Counted from the stretch's first letter, positions 1-6,885 are shown. The stretch is 7,744 nt of DNA from Planctomycetaceae bacterium (GCA_002702965.1 PADE01000043.1:1044-8787); one strand, 5' to 3'. Notes: generated by a model not told the origin, from the sequence alone. Numbers and translations: made by a program.

Positions 1-195
1 GGCATTCGTGGAGGGAGCATCTACGGGGCGACAGACCGCTACGCCGAGTTCGTCAGCGACGATCCCGTCTCTCCGGCGGATATTACGGCGACCGTTTTTG
101 ACTCGCTGGGAATCGATTCCCGGCAGACCGTGCCGACCCGCGACAAACGCCATCAGCTTTCCGTCGGACGCCCACTGGCGGGGCTCTTTTCGTAG
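1..195 (+). CDS. DUF1501 family protein, C-terminal end (partial)
   Basis: Only the last 64 codons are in the window, open from base 1 and ending at TAG 193-195. The peptide begins GIRGGSIYGATDRYAEF, continues with PVSPADITATVFDSLGID and ends SVGRPLAGLFS. This is the standard tail of DUF1501 proteins: a Gly-Gly-x-x-x-Gly-x-Thr-Asp stretch, a P-V-x-P-x-D-I/L-x-A-T segment, an 'LGID' turn and a final 'GxPLAxLF'. The family belongs to the alkaline-phosphatase/sulfatase-like fold, is usually exported with a Tat signal, and is greatly expanded in Planctomycetota, where it is commonly encoded beside a DUF1549/DUF1553 cytochrome-type partner. That partner, if present, would lie upstream of the window. 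The substrate is unknown. The family assignment is strong; nothing can be said about the missing N-terminus. Confidence 0.9.
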   Translation, partial: GIRGGSIYGATDRYAEFVSDDPVSPADITATVFDSLGIDSRQTVPTRDKRHQLSVGRPLAGLFS

Positions 196-388
196 GACGG
201 CTACGGGAACGTGTGAGTCATGATCGCCCCGCGCGCGGCGGTTTGTCACCCTGCTGGAAACGGTCGATCGCAGGAAGCAGCAACCACGAAGAGTGATGTC
301 TGGTATCACCAGAGCACGGCGGAGCGCCGCCGTTGGGCTGTTTCGCCGAATGCCCTGAGAGTTCTTGCCACGTCGCGTGGATGCGTTT
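196..388. other. Convergent intergenic gap with small hairpins
   Basis: This 193-base gap lies between the stop of the plus-strand DUF1501 gene and the stop of the minus-strand aldolase gene. I see no convincing gene in it. It holds three short perfect inverted repeats: 300-304/308-312 (CTGGT/ACCAG), 316-322/327-333 (seven G+C-rich pairs) and 368-372/376-380 (CCACG/CGTGG). The placement fits transcription termination from both sides; the two stronger ones are listed separately. Confidence 0.5.
316..333. terminator. GC-rich hairpin, possible bidirectional terminator
   Basis: ACGGCGG (316-322) pairs perfectly with CCGCCGT (327-333) around the four-base loop AGCG. It sits between two convergent genes, which suits a shared terminator. 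There is no run of T directly after it on either strand (TGGGCTGTTT follows on plus), so an intrinsic terminator is not proven. Confidence 0.35.
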
Positions 389-390
389 TT
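368..390 (+). terminator. Small hairpin plus T5, weak intrinsic terminator candidate
   Basis: CCACG (368-372) and CGTGG (376-380) form a five-pair stem with loop TCG. Five bases later come five T residues (386-390), just before the stop codon of the opposing aldolase gene. The order stem-then-T-tract suits termination of plus-strand transcripts coming from the DUF1501 gene. The short stem and the spacer make it weak. Confidence 0.3.
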
Positions 391-1297
391 ACTCAAACTC
401 CGGTAGGAACTCGCGCACCGCCTCGAAGGCACTGGCGGCCTCAGCATCTGTCATGGTCGTTTTGGGGGGCGCCACCCACTTCTCCATCAGGCCGAGTCGG
501 CTGAGTACCCCTTTGCCCGCCGCCGGCAAGAACTCGTGGAGGGGAAAGAAGGCCGCAGACAGGGCATTGGCGCGCCGCTGGGCGGCAAAACCGGCTTGGT
601 AATCACCGGCCCGCCAAGCGTCGTAGATGCGCACGGGCAACTGCGGAGCAATGTTGCTCAACAAACCGGTCGTGGCGCAGACACCCGCGTCGAGCAGATG
701 CAGAAAACAGGTGTCCCCACCCACCACAACGCGGAAGTCGGGGTCGGGGCCAAGTGCAGCGAGGTAGGACAGCGTGTTGGCCGGGCTGCCAGAGCTATCC
801 TTGGTACCCTGAACACCGACGTCCCGCAGCCGCGGAATGGTGGCCGCCTGGACCGCCACTTTCGTCGTCGAAGGTATGTTGTAGAGCAACACGGGTAACG
901 GCGCGGCGCGGACCAGGTCAGCGAAGTACCCGACCACCTCGTCTTGGGTCATCGGGAAGTAGAAGGGGGGGTTAACCAATAACCCGTCGGCTCCCAAGTC
1001 AGCAGCCGCCTTGGCCTGTTCGTGCGTGCGGCGGGCGTTGGGCTGGCCACATCCGACAATCACCGGTACCTGACCGGCGACTTCATCGACGACGGCGCGG
1101 ATCGCAACGGCGCGTTGGTCGTCGTCGATCGCGGCAAACTCGCCCGACGTACCAACGACAACCACTCCGCGACAACCGTTGTCGAGCAAACGTCGGGTGA
1201 TCCGCCGCAACGCATCACCGTCGACAAGGAACTTGTTGTCCAACGCCGTCATCACGGCGGGGATGTTCCCACACAGACGCTCCTGGAAAGGGGTCAT
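389..1297 (-). CDS. DHDPS/N-acetylneuraminate lyase superfamily class I aldolase
   Basis: The 302-residue product has the usual length of this TIM-barrel family and no signal peptide, so it should be cytoplasmic. Visible family marks are G49-T-S-G-E53 (the G-[ST]-x-G-E substrate-carboxylate loop), Tyr139 in LLYNIP, the Schiff-base Lys166 in GTKDSSG, and the G-G-D turn at 193-195. Such enzymes form an imine with pyruvate and make or break a C-C bond next to it. The substrate is not settled: K-D-S-[SG]-G is closer to 4-hydroxy-2-oxoglutarate or 2-keto-3-deoxy-sugar-acid aldolases than to DapA (KEATG) or NanA (K-x-T). It lies 180 bases downstream of the propeller gene on the same strand, so co-transcription is possible but not close-coupled. 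The ATG at 1297 is chosen because AGGAA lies six bases before it. The family is nearly certain; a sialic-acid lyase role is only an inference from the neighbour. Confidence 0.92.
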   Translation of the reverse strand: MTPFQERLCGNIPAVMTALDNKFLVDGDALRRITRRLLDNGCRGVVVVGTSGEFAAIDDDQRAVAIRAVVDEVAGQVPVIVGCGQPNARRTHEQAKAAADLGADGLLVNPPFYFPMTQDEVVGYFADLVRAAPLPVLLYNIPSTTKVAVQAATIPRLRDVGVQGTKDSSGSPANTLSYLAALGPDPDFRVVVGGDTCFLHLLDAGVCATTGLLSNIAPQLPVRIYDAWRAGDYQAGFAAQRRANALSAAFFPLHEFLPAAGKGVLSRLGLMEKWVAPPKTTMTDAEAASAFEAVREFLPEFE

Positions 1298-1477
1298 TGA
1301 AAGTTCCTATGCACCACGGGTATTCGTTCGAGTGTCGCGAGTCCGGCAATTTCCGCGACTCGGTTCCTTAGATGTTACTTTGCTACACGCCGTTTCGCGA
1401 CGGTGCCAGATTGGGAAAGGTCGGTGACAAACTCTCCGATCGCGTCTTTCCGGAATCGCGAGACGGGCGGATTTCGG
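1298..1477 (-). other. Intergenic spacer between propeller and aldolase genes
   Basis: This 180-base spacer has no convincing gene. It contains an imperfect hairpin at 1338-1362: CGAGTC/GACTCG closed outside CGG/CCG, with one bulged C at 1356 and loop CAATTT. It also has a five-pair stem CGTCT/AGACG at 1443-1447/1461-1465, 13 bases after the propeller stop in transcript order. Neither has a U-run on the minus strand. They could attenuate or process a joint transcript, or mean that the aldolase has its own promoter; no clear -35/-10 pair was recognised. Confidence 0.4.
1304..1308 (-). promoter_or_regulatory. Ribosome binding site of the aldolase gene
   Basis: On the minus strand this reads AGGAA, six bases before the ATG at 1297. 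It supports that start over later in-frame codons. Confidence 0.6.
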
Positions 1478-3484
1478 TCAATCCTCGGCGGCAGGGAAGT
1501 CTCGCTGAAATCGCTCCAGCACGTCTTGCGGGGAACCCTCGGCGAGGTACAAACGACCATGAACGGTGCGCTCTTCACGAGGTTTTATATCGGGTCCGAA
1601 GTACGGATCGGCATGGAAGCAGCCGTTGCCACGGCTACTGAAAATGCTGTGCGCCCGGTCAAATGCGAGCGCGACCGTATGCGTACCACGGGCGTTTGAC
1701 ACCAATACGATTGGTGCCTTCGCCTCGATCACTCCCCGTGGGTGAGCCGCATGCAACGGTGGAATGAAGCCGCCCGCGCCACGAGCGCCGCCAATCGGAT
1801 ACATCTCCTCCGCCGGAATCCCCCGACTCTTTTCCGCCAGCGTACGCAGACGCTGGCCATCGAACAGCCATGTTCGCCGCTGCGTCGGATCGTTGATCGT
1901 CGGAGCCTCGTAGGCCACCGGACAAAAGTACCAGTCGACGTACTTCATCGCGCGCTTCAGATCATTGCGAACAGTGAGTGAAATGTCGACGTAGTCGCTG
2001 CGCGCCACCAGTCGCAATCGGAAGCGACCTTTGTCGGGGACTTGGCAACTGGCAGACAACTCGTGGGGCGCGCCCTGTGTGTTCCAATGAAACCGAATGT
2101 GCTGGTAGTCCTTGCCGCGGCCATTTTGTTCCTGTGTCGGAAAATGGTCGTCGTACAGATAGCCGTTGTCAAACCCGACGATCTCGCTGGTCCGCAGAAT
2201 CAGGCGCTCGCCTTTTTCAAACCACGGCGCCCGCAAGTCGACGCAAAGCCCGTCGTCGTGCGGCGTCGCATGGGCTTCTCGATGCTCGGTATAGGGGCTC
2301 TTCGTCCACCGATAAGGACGCATCTCGATGCGGCTCGAGGTCGCGGCTGGACGACGTTGGTCCGCACCTGAAGCGGGTGGCATCGTCGTGCTCAACAGAA
2401 CTCCAACGATGTCACCCCGTCCGGGTGACTGCGGACTGCTCGTGAAGACCCAGAACTTGCCGGCGCCGGCGCTGATCGAGTCCGTGTAAGCGTAACTGCC
2501 CGGAAACTTCGGTTTGTCGAGAAGCAGTTTGTGGCCCCACGTCGCGCCCTGATTGGTTGAAAACCAGGCGACGGTTGCCCGCTCCCCAATGTCCCGACCG
2601 GTAACGATCAAGGTCTCTTTGTCGATGCGATTCATGCGCGGGGCCCACAGTCGGAGCCCCGTTTCCTTGACGATCGGTCCCCAAGTTTTGCCGTGGTCAC
2701 GGCTGCGGCGCGAATAGCAGTGATTCTTAGGTGGCGTGTGATAGGTCATCGCCAGCAACGAACCATCGGGGCAAAATGTGACATGCGGATAGAACGGCGG
2801 TCCGGCGGTCTTGAGGTTGGTGAAGTCTGGATACTCCGTCGGAAAGATGACGCTACGCTTCTGCCACGTCAGTCCGTGGTCCGCGCTGACGTACAACGCG
2901 TTCCCCAGTCGTGACCAGACTCCGACATACATCACACCGGCATGCGTGATGATGTTGCGGCCAAACATCACCGCGTATTCGTGACTGTCGTCTACGGCGC
3001 CAATTTCCTTCCAGGTCTTACCGTGATCTTCGCTCGTTTGCAGCCACGAACCGATGATCCCCGGATCGCCACCCAATACCTTCCGACGCTGTACGATCAT
3101 CGTCAGCCGGCCATCGACGGCCAGGCCGTATTCACCGAACAGTGAGTCGATCTTCCGGTTTCGCCAGTCGGCAACCGGCCCTTCATCTTTCCACGTCAAA
3201 CCATTGTCGGCGCTGCGCCATTGGTGCGCAAACCCATCACCGCCACCGTGTTTGTCGGAATCCTGGTGGCTCAACAACAGTTCCCCGTTGGCAGCTCGGA
3301 TCACACACGGACCGTGTAGATCACGTTTTGGATTGATGTTGACCGGTACCGTCTGCCTGACGCTGACCACCAAACCGTTGTCGAGCGTCACGGACCGTGA
3401 TTCCTCGGTCCGCACAACGCTCGCCGAGAGCGACGCGAGCACGAGTGTCATCAGGCCCGAGCATGATTGCACATGGTTCATCAT
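1478..3484 (-). CDS. Secreted BNR/Asp-box (sialidase-like) propeller with unassigned C-terminal domain
   Basis: The product has 668 residues. A hydrophobic stretch at about 11-24 after MMNHVQSCSG is a plausible but weak signal peptide (no Lys/Arg before it). Residues about 50-370 are a sialidase-type beta-propeller with five Asp boxes of form S-x-[DN]-x-G-x-T-W: 91-98, 151-158, 200-207, 261-268 and 309-316. The motif that should be F/Y-R-I-P before the first blade reads His57-Gly-Pro59, so the first catalytic arginine of true sialidases appears to be missing. After a Pro/Ser/Arg-rich linker (about 368-405) comes a C-terminal region of about 260 residues, rich in beta-type sequence and aromatics (for example KYVDWYFCPVAYE at 514-526), which I cannot assign. 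It ends with a HGRLYLAEGSPQDVLERFQ-type tail. No good Shine-Dalgarno precedes the ATG-ATG at 3484; a GGAGG lies 33 bases away, with no start codon between. Probably exported and glycan-related; hydrolytic activity is uncertain. Confidence 0.85.
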   Translation of the reverse strand: MMNHVQSCSGLMTLVLASLSASVVRTEESRSVTLDNGLVVSVRQTVPVNINPKRDLHGPCVIRAANGELLLSHQDSDKHGGGDGFAHQWRSADNGLTWKDEGPVADWRNRKIDSLFGEYGLAVDGRLTMIVQRRKVLGGDPGIIGSWLQTSEDHGKTWKEIGAVDDSHEYAVMFGRNIITHAGVMYVGVWSRLGNALYVSADHGLTWQKRSVIFPTEYPDFTNLKTAGPPFYPHVTFCPDGSLLAMTYHTPPKNHCYSRRSRDHGKTWGPIVKETGLRLWAPRMNRIDKETLIVTGRDIGERATVAWFSTNQGATWGHKLLLDKPKFPGSYAYTDSISAGAGKFWVFTSSPQSPGRGDIVGVLLSTTMPPASGADQRRPAATSSRIEMRPYRWTKSPYTEHREAHATPHDDGLCVDLRAPWFEKGERLILRTSEIVGFDNGYLYDDHFPTQEQNGRGKDYQHIRFHWNTQGAPHELSASCQVPDKGRFRLRLVARSDYVDISLTVRNDLKRAMKYVDWYFCPVAYEAPTINDPTQRRTWLFDGQRLRTLAEKSRGIPAEEMYPIGGARGAGGFIPPLHAAHPRGVIEAKAPIVLVSNARGTHTVALAFDRAHSIFSSRGNGCFHADPYFGPDIKPREERTVHGRLYLAEGSPQDVLERFQRDFPAAED

Positions 3485-3537
3485 TGGTCGTCCGCTTCGA
3501 TGACTGGCTGATCGAAACCTCCCGGCTCAACTTGGGA

Positions 3538-3793
3538 TACGATAGCAGCTGTGGCGAGAGCGAGCCAACCGATCTACCCCTGGTCCTTTCCGGCGACGGC
3601 GGCGGACAAATTCTGCGGGGCCGTCATGTGCAATACCCCCAATGCTCCACACGGCACCCTGCTTCTGAAACTGATGGACATGATGGGTGTAAAACAGGAG
3701 CAGTGCGGCAACTCGATCGGTGTTTTGGGGGCATTTCCGAGAAAGCCAACCTACCCCCCAAATATGTCGACGACGGATAGTGGAGAATCCTGA
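3538..3793 (+). pseudogene. DUF1552 gene remnant, 5'-truncated and frameshifted
   Basis: From 3538 the plus strand encodes YDSSCGESEPTDLPLVL, then SGDGGGQILRGRHVQYP, which matches the C-terminal pattern of DUF1552 proteins (YGS...DLPLLLAGxGGGxxxxGRHxxY). The reading frame then breaks in the run of five C at 3636-3640. If one C is removed, the protein continues as NAPHGTLLLKLMDMMGVKQ, EQCGNSIGVLGAF, matching the expected TPxxNLLLxLLDxMGV...GDSTGxL ending. The shifted frame stops at TGA 3791-3793. Upstream of about 3535 the homology disappears; the expected several hundred codons are absent and the minus-strand propeller gene starts 50 bases away. So only about 66 codons of homology survive. 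DUF1552 is a planctomycete-enriched family of unknown function, often near DUF1588/1592 cytochrome-type genes. The frameshift alone could be a sequencing error, but the loss of the 5' part could not. Confidence 0.75.
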
Positions 3794-4286
3794 AGGATCA
3801 GGACGGCTGAATCCCGGTCAAGAGCATGCTGAAAATTCGCGTCACAGCCGACGACCTGAACCTGTACCTCGTACAGCTGACCGCCCATGAGAGTCTCGAG
3901 CGGTGGACCGATTTTGGCACCATCTGTAACCTGAGAATTGATGCCTGTGTCGGCGCCGTTGTGGAGTGAGAAGGAGAGTACACGGTCGAGAACGGTCACA
4001 AGACCATCACCCGAGTCAAATGATGCAAGCGGCTGTGAACACACGGCCTGCCCGACGCGCAGGTTGGTGGCCGCTCCAGGAATGCCCGGACCGGAACACG
4101 CGGCGGCGAGTTCGGTCACCGCTAGGGGCCGCCCGAGTGCCCTCCGCTTGCGTTCCGTACACGCCATGCCGCGAGACTCTATATTAGTGGCGTGCCGCGA
4201 TGATTGAGCCGCCGTTCTCAGAAGCCTGTGAGTTCGCGGCGAACTCGCCCGCAGCATGCCACCCAATCTCGGTACCGCAAACAAAC
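3794..4286. other. Gene-poor stretch with two weak overlapping antisense ORFs
   Basis: No recognisable gene lies in these 493 bases. Two reading frames look mildly protein-like and overlap in opposite directions. On the plus strand, 3826-3969 could encode 47 residues (MLKIRVTADDLNLYLVQ...) with codon third positions mostly G/C as in the real genes, but without a good ribosome binding site. On the minus strand, 4167 down to 3751 could encode 138 residues whose second half has an alternating beta-strand-like pattern (GGQLYEVQVQVVGCD). It overlaps the tail of the DUF1552 remnant and its codon third positions are less GC-rich. At most one can be real, and both may be decayed DNA left with the DUF1552 remnant. 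TATATT at 4180-4185 resembles a -10 box for the downstream GH123-like gene, but no matching -35 sits at the right distance. Confidence 0.4.
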
Positions 4287-4292
4287 AGAGGA
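4287..4292 (+). promoter_or_regulatory. Ribosome binding site deciding the GH123-like start
   Basis: AGAGGA lies four bases before the ATG at 4297. The frame is open further upstream to an ATG at 4204, but that extension is Arg/Ser/Gln-rich and would bury the signal peptide, so 4297 is preferred. Confidence 0.65.
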
Positions 4293-4296
4293 CACG

Positions 4297-6885
4297 ATGC
4301 AAACTCGCATCTCGATGTCACCCTGCATTCTCGCGGTCACCTGCTGGCCGCTGCTGATGTGCGATACGGGCGCCAAAGCGGATACCGGACCGTGGACGGA
4401 GGCGCAGGTTAAGCGTGGTGTAGCGTTGTTTCAGCACCACAATGTGACACTCGTTACGAATGGCTTTGTCCCCGCAACGGCGAACACAACAATCACGTGT
4501 ACGCTCGCCCGCGGCGAGTACGAACCGGTGCAAATTGCCGTCCGTGCGCTGGCCCCCGGCGGCATCAACAACGTACGTCTGGCGATCGACAGCGACTTCG
4601 ATATCCGCATCTTCCGTCGGATCGACGGCGAGGTTCGCAAACTGTTGCTCAGTTATACGAATCCGGTTCCGGCGTCGATCCACAACGCCTGTCTAGATGA
4701 ATCCGCCATCATCTCAACGATCGGTCAAGACGCGAACGACTTTTTCTGGCTGACGGTCCATGCGAGTCCTGAGATCGAGGCCGGCGCACACCACGGGAAG
4801 CTGCGTTTGACAGCCGATCGGGGCGCAGAGTCGATCGTCATCGAACGCGACATTGAATTCAAAGTTCACCCGTATTCCTTGCCTCGTCCGCGGGTCGCAT
4901 ACTTTCCGTTCTTTTACGTTTCATGGAACGACCAAGGCCTACCCCGGTTTGCCCAAAACGAGACTTGGGTCAAACGGATTTACCGCGACATGGTGGAACA
5001 CGGATCCACGTCGGTTACGTTTTACGGCTTTCCTAAAGGTGGCAGCGTCGATCTGATCAAATCCCCGTCACCGCCGAACGCGTACACCTCGACCCTGATC
5101 CCGGCCGCAATCGAGGCGGGGCTGCTCAGCGCCGACGTTCCGGCGATCAGCTGGGTGCACAGTTTGGGTGCGCTGCCATCCGAGGGAGGCCCCAGCGTCG
5201 AGGTCAAGAACCGGGCCGCTGACCGGTGGGAACGGGAACGTCTGCAGCGCGGCTGGCCCGAGATGCTGATGTATAACTTCGACGAGCCGGTTTACCCGAT
5301 CTCGCAGTACCAGGGGCAGATGCGCAAGTACATGCGGGTCATGCGGGACGTACGCGTCCGGCACATCACGGCGATCGGATCGCGAGGGGTCTACGGCTAC
5401 GGCAATCTGTTCGACGTCTGGGTTGTCTACGCCGGACTCGTGACCCCCGCATTGCGGGCGGAAGCCGACCGGATCGGCGCCGAGGTGTGGACCTACAGCT
5501 GCCACCTGTACCCGCCAGAATCGATGAAGGAACGCTACTTCGCCGGTTATTACGTCTGGGCCAATCGACTCAAGGGACACACCACCTGGCACCACTACGC
5601 GCAGGAAGGGTACAAGAATATCTGGATGCGCGAAGGTGACACCCGCCCCATGCCCAACATTGGCTGGGAGTGTCGTCGAGAGGGCATCGATGACTACCGT
5701 TACCTGACACTGCTCGAGGATTCCATCGCGGCGCAGCCCCAAAACCCAGTCGGTTACGAGGCGGCCGGTTGGCTCGAGTCCCTGCGCGCGCGCATCGTCG
5801 TCGATCCGCACAAAGTCGCCGACGACAAACCGCTGGGCACGGACGAGTACGACGCGATCCGGGCCAAAGCGGCCGACTATATTACGCGTCTCGGCGCGGC
5901 GCCCGCACCTCGGATCAGCGCCAAGCCGCGTGGCAAGGGGGTCCGAGACGAAGCCAGGCGTTTCCGGGACAAGACACTCGACGCGTGTATCACGGCGCTT
6001 TCACATCGCGACCTGGTCGTGCGCCGGGCGGCCGCGGCGGCCCTCCAGGAACGGGGCGTGGCTGCCGCGCCAGCGACCCTCGCACTGGCGGCACAGCTGG
6101 ATATTCCAGACGTGCGGATCCCGGCGCTACGGGCGCTCGAAGCGATCGGCCCCGCCGCCGTCGCGGCGATCCCGCAGATCGGGATGCTCTATCAATCCCA
6201 CGATAGTTTCGTGCGGCTCGCCGCCACCATGGCGCTGCGTCGCCTGGGGCCGGCGGCGGCGGCCACACTGCAAACCCCACTCCTGGATGCCAACAAAGAC
6301 GTGGCTCTGATTGCCGGTATGGCACTCCGCGAACAGGGCCCAGCCAGCGCAAGCGCCCTGCCCACGCTGATCAAGATGTTAGACGGTCCCAGAGAGTCCA
6401 AAGACGTCGCGTTGACCGTGATCCGTGGCATCGGTCCGGCCGCCGCCACGGCGGTTCCGAAGATGATCAAGACGTGGCCCGACTACTTTCTGCATGGCTA
6501 TTCCTATTACATCCCTGCGTTTGCTGCGATCGGTCGACCCGCCGCCGAACCCGCGGTGCCGCTGATCGAAAAAATCCTCCGCCGGGAGGTAGACCCTGCG
6601 AGCGGCGTCTACATCGTGCACGATCTGTTCGCTGTGGCCCACCACGCGCTGTTTGTCCTAACGGGGAAAGAAGAGCATCTGCGCGCGTTACTACAACTGG
6701 CCACCGACCACGTCAATGGCGGAACGGCGTTGGTCCTATTGCGCAACCAGGGGCGGGCCGCGGCTGCTGTTGTACCCGAAGCGCGGCGGTTGCTGAAAAG
6801 TGGTGAGCTCCAGCTGGCCGAACGTGTCGAGCGCCTGGAGGAATTTATCGCGATCGCGACGGGCCATCGCGATGCGGGCCAGTGA
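4297..6885 (+). CDS. Secreted GH123-like (DUF4091) glycoside hydrolase with C-terminal HEAT repeats
   Basis: From ATG 4297 the product has 862 residues. The signal peptide is short: MQTR, a hydrophobic core at about 9-21 and a likely cleavage after Ala28 (AKA/D); Cys22 is not in a good lipobox. Residues about 30-192 resemble the GH123 N-terminal beta-sandwich (GEYEPVQIAVRAL at 73-85). Residues about 197-530 resemble the (beta/alpha)8 domain formerly called DUF4091, with MYNFDEP at 325-331 and the typical closing motif RREGIDDYRYLTLLE at 460-474. Characterised GH123 enzymes are N-acetyl-beta-galactosaminidases that use an adjacent Asp-Glu pair in substrate-assisted catalysis; Asp329-Glu330 fits. 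Residues about 548-850 are HEAT repeats, with an [IL]G-P-A-A-type turn recurring near Gly587, 618, 651, 681, 713 and 746 (30-33 residue spacing), then less regular units. The HEAT tail may bind a partner or surface. Family and export are well supported; the exact sugar is not. Confidence 0.88.
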   Translation: MQTRISMSPCILAVTCWPLLMCDTGAKADTGPWTEAQVKRGVALFQHHNVTLVTNGFVPATANTTITCTLARGEYEPVQIAVRALAPGGINNVRLAIDSDFDIRIFRRIDGEVRKLLLSYTNPVPASIHNACLDESAIISTIGQDANDFFWLTVHASPEIEAGAHHGKLRLTADRGAESIVIERDIEFKVHPYSLPRPRVAYFPFFYVSWNDQGLPRFAQNETWVKRIYRDMVEHGSTSVTFYGFPKGGSVDLIKSPSPPNAYTSTLIPAAIEAGLLSADVPAISWVHSLGALPSEGGPSVEVKNRAADRWERERLQRGWPEMLMYNFDEPVYPISQYQGQMRKYMRVMRDVRVRHITAIGSRGVYGYGNLFDVWVVYAGLVTPALRAEADRIGAEVWTYSCHLYPPESMKERYFAGYYVWANRLKGHTTWHHYAQEGYKNIWMREGDTRPMPNIGWECRREGIDDYRYLTLLEDSIAAQPQNPVGYEAAGWLESLRARIVVDPHKVADDKPLGTDEYDAIRAKAADYITRLGAAPAPRISAKPRGKGVRDEARRFRDKTLDACITALSHRDLVVRRAAAAALQERGVAAAPATLALAAQLDIPDVRIPALRALEAIGPAAVAAIPQIGMLYQSHDSFVRLAATMALRRLGPAAAATLQTPLLDANKDVALIAGMALREQGPASASALPTLIKMLDGPRESKDVALTVIRGIGPAAATAVPKMIKTWPDYFLHGYSYYIPAFAAIGRPAAEPAVPLIEKILRREVDPASGVYIVHDLFAVAHHALFVLTGKEEHLRALLQLATDHVNGGTALVLLRNQGRAAAAVVPEARRLLKSGELQLAERVERLEEFIAIATGHRDAGQ

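Noticed and set aside
1978..2445. 155-residue plus-strand ORF inside the propeller gene
   Set aside because: It is rich in Arg, Ser and Cys, has no motif, and is antisense to the Asp-box protein whose frame is continuous.
1478..3484. Naming the propeller protein a true sialidase (nanH-like)
   Set aside because: Asp boxes define the fold, not the activity, and the FRIP arginine appears replaced by His-Gly-Pro.
4180..4185. TATATT as a -10 promoter box for the GH123-like gene
   Set aside because: At 17 bases upstream the sequence is GTACAC, not a -35 element; the nearest TTG-type hexamer is about 25 bases away. It is mentioned only as a possibility.
4204..4296. Longer N-terminus for the GH123-like gene starting at ATG 4204
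   Set aside because: The added 31 residues are Arg/Ser/Gln-rich without family character and would sit before a clear signal peptide; ATG 4297 has AGAGGA four bases upstream.
4460..5811. Long antisense and alternate-frame ORFs inside the GH123-like gene, such as minus 5811-5068
   Set aside because: Composition is typical of GC-rich shadow frames and no family motif is seen; the plus-strand frame carries a continuous recognised protein.
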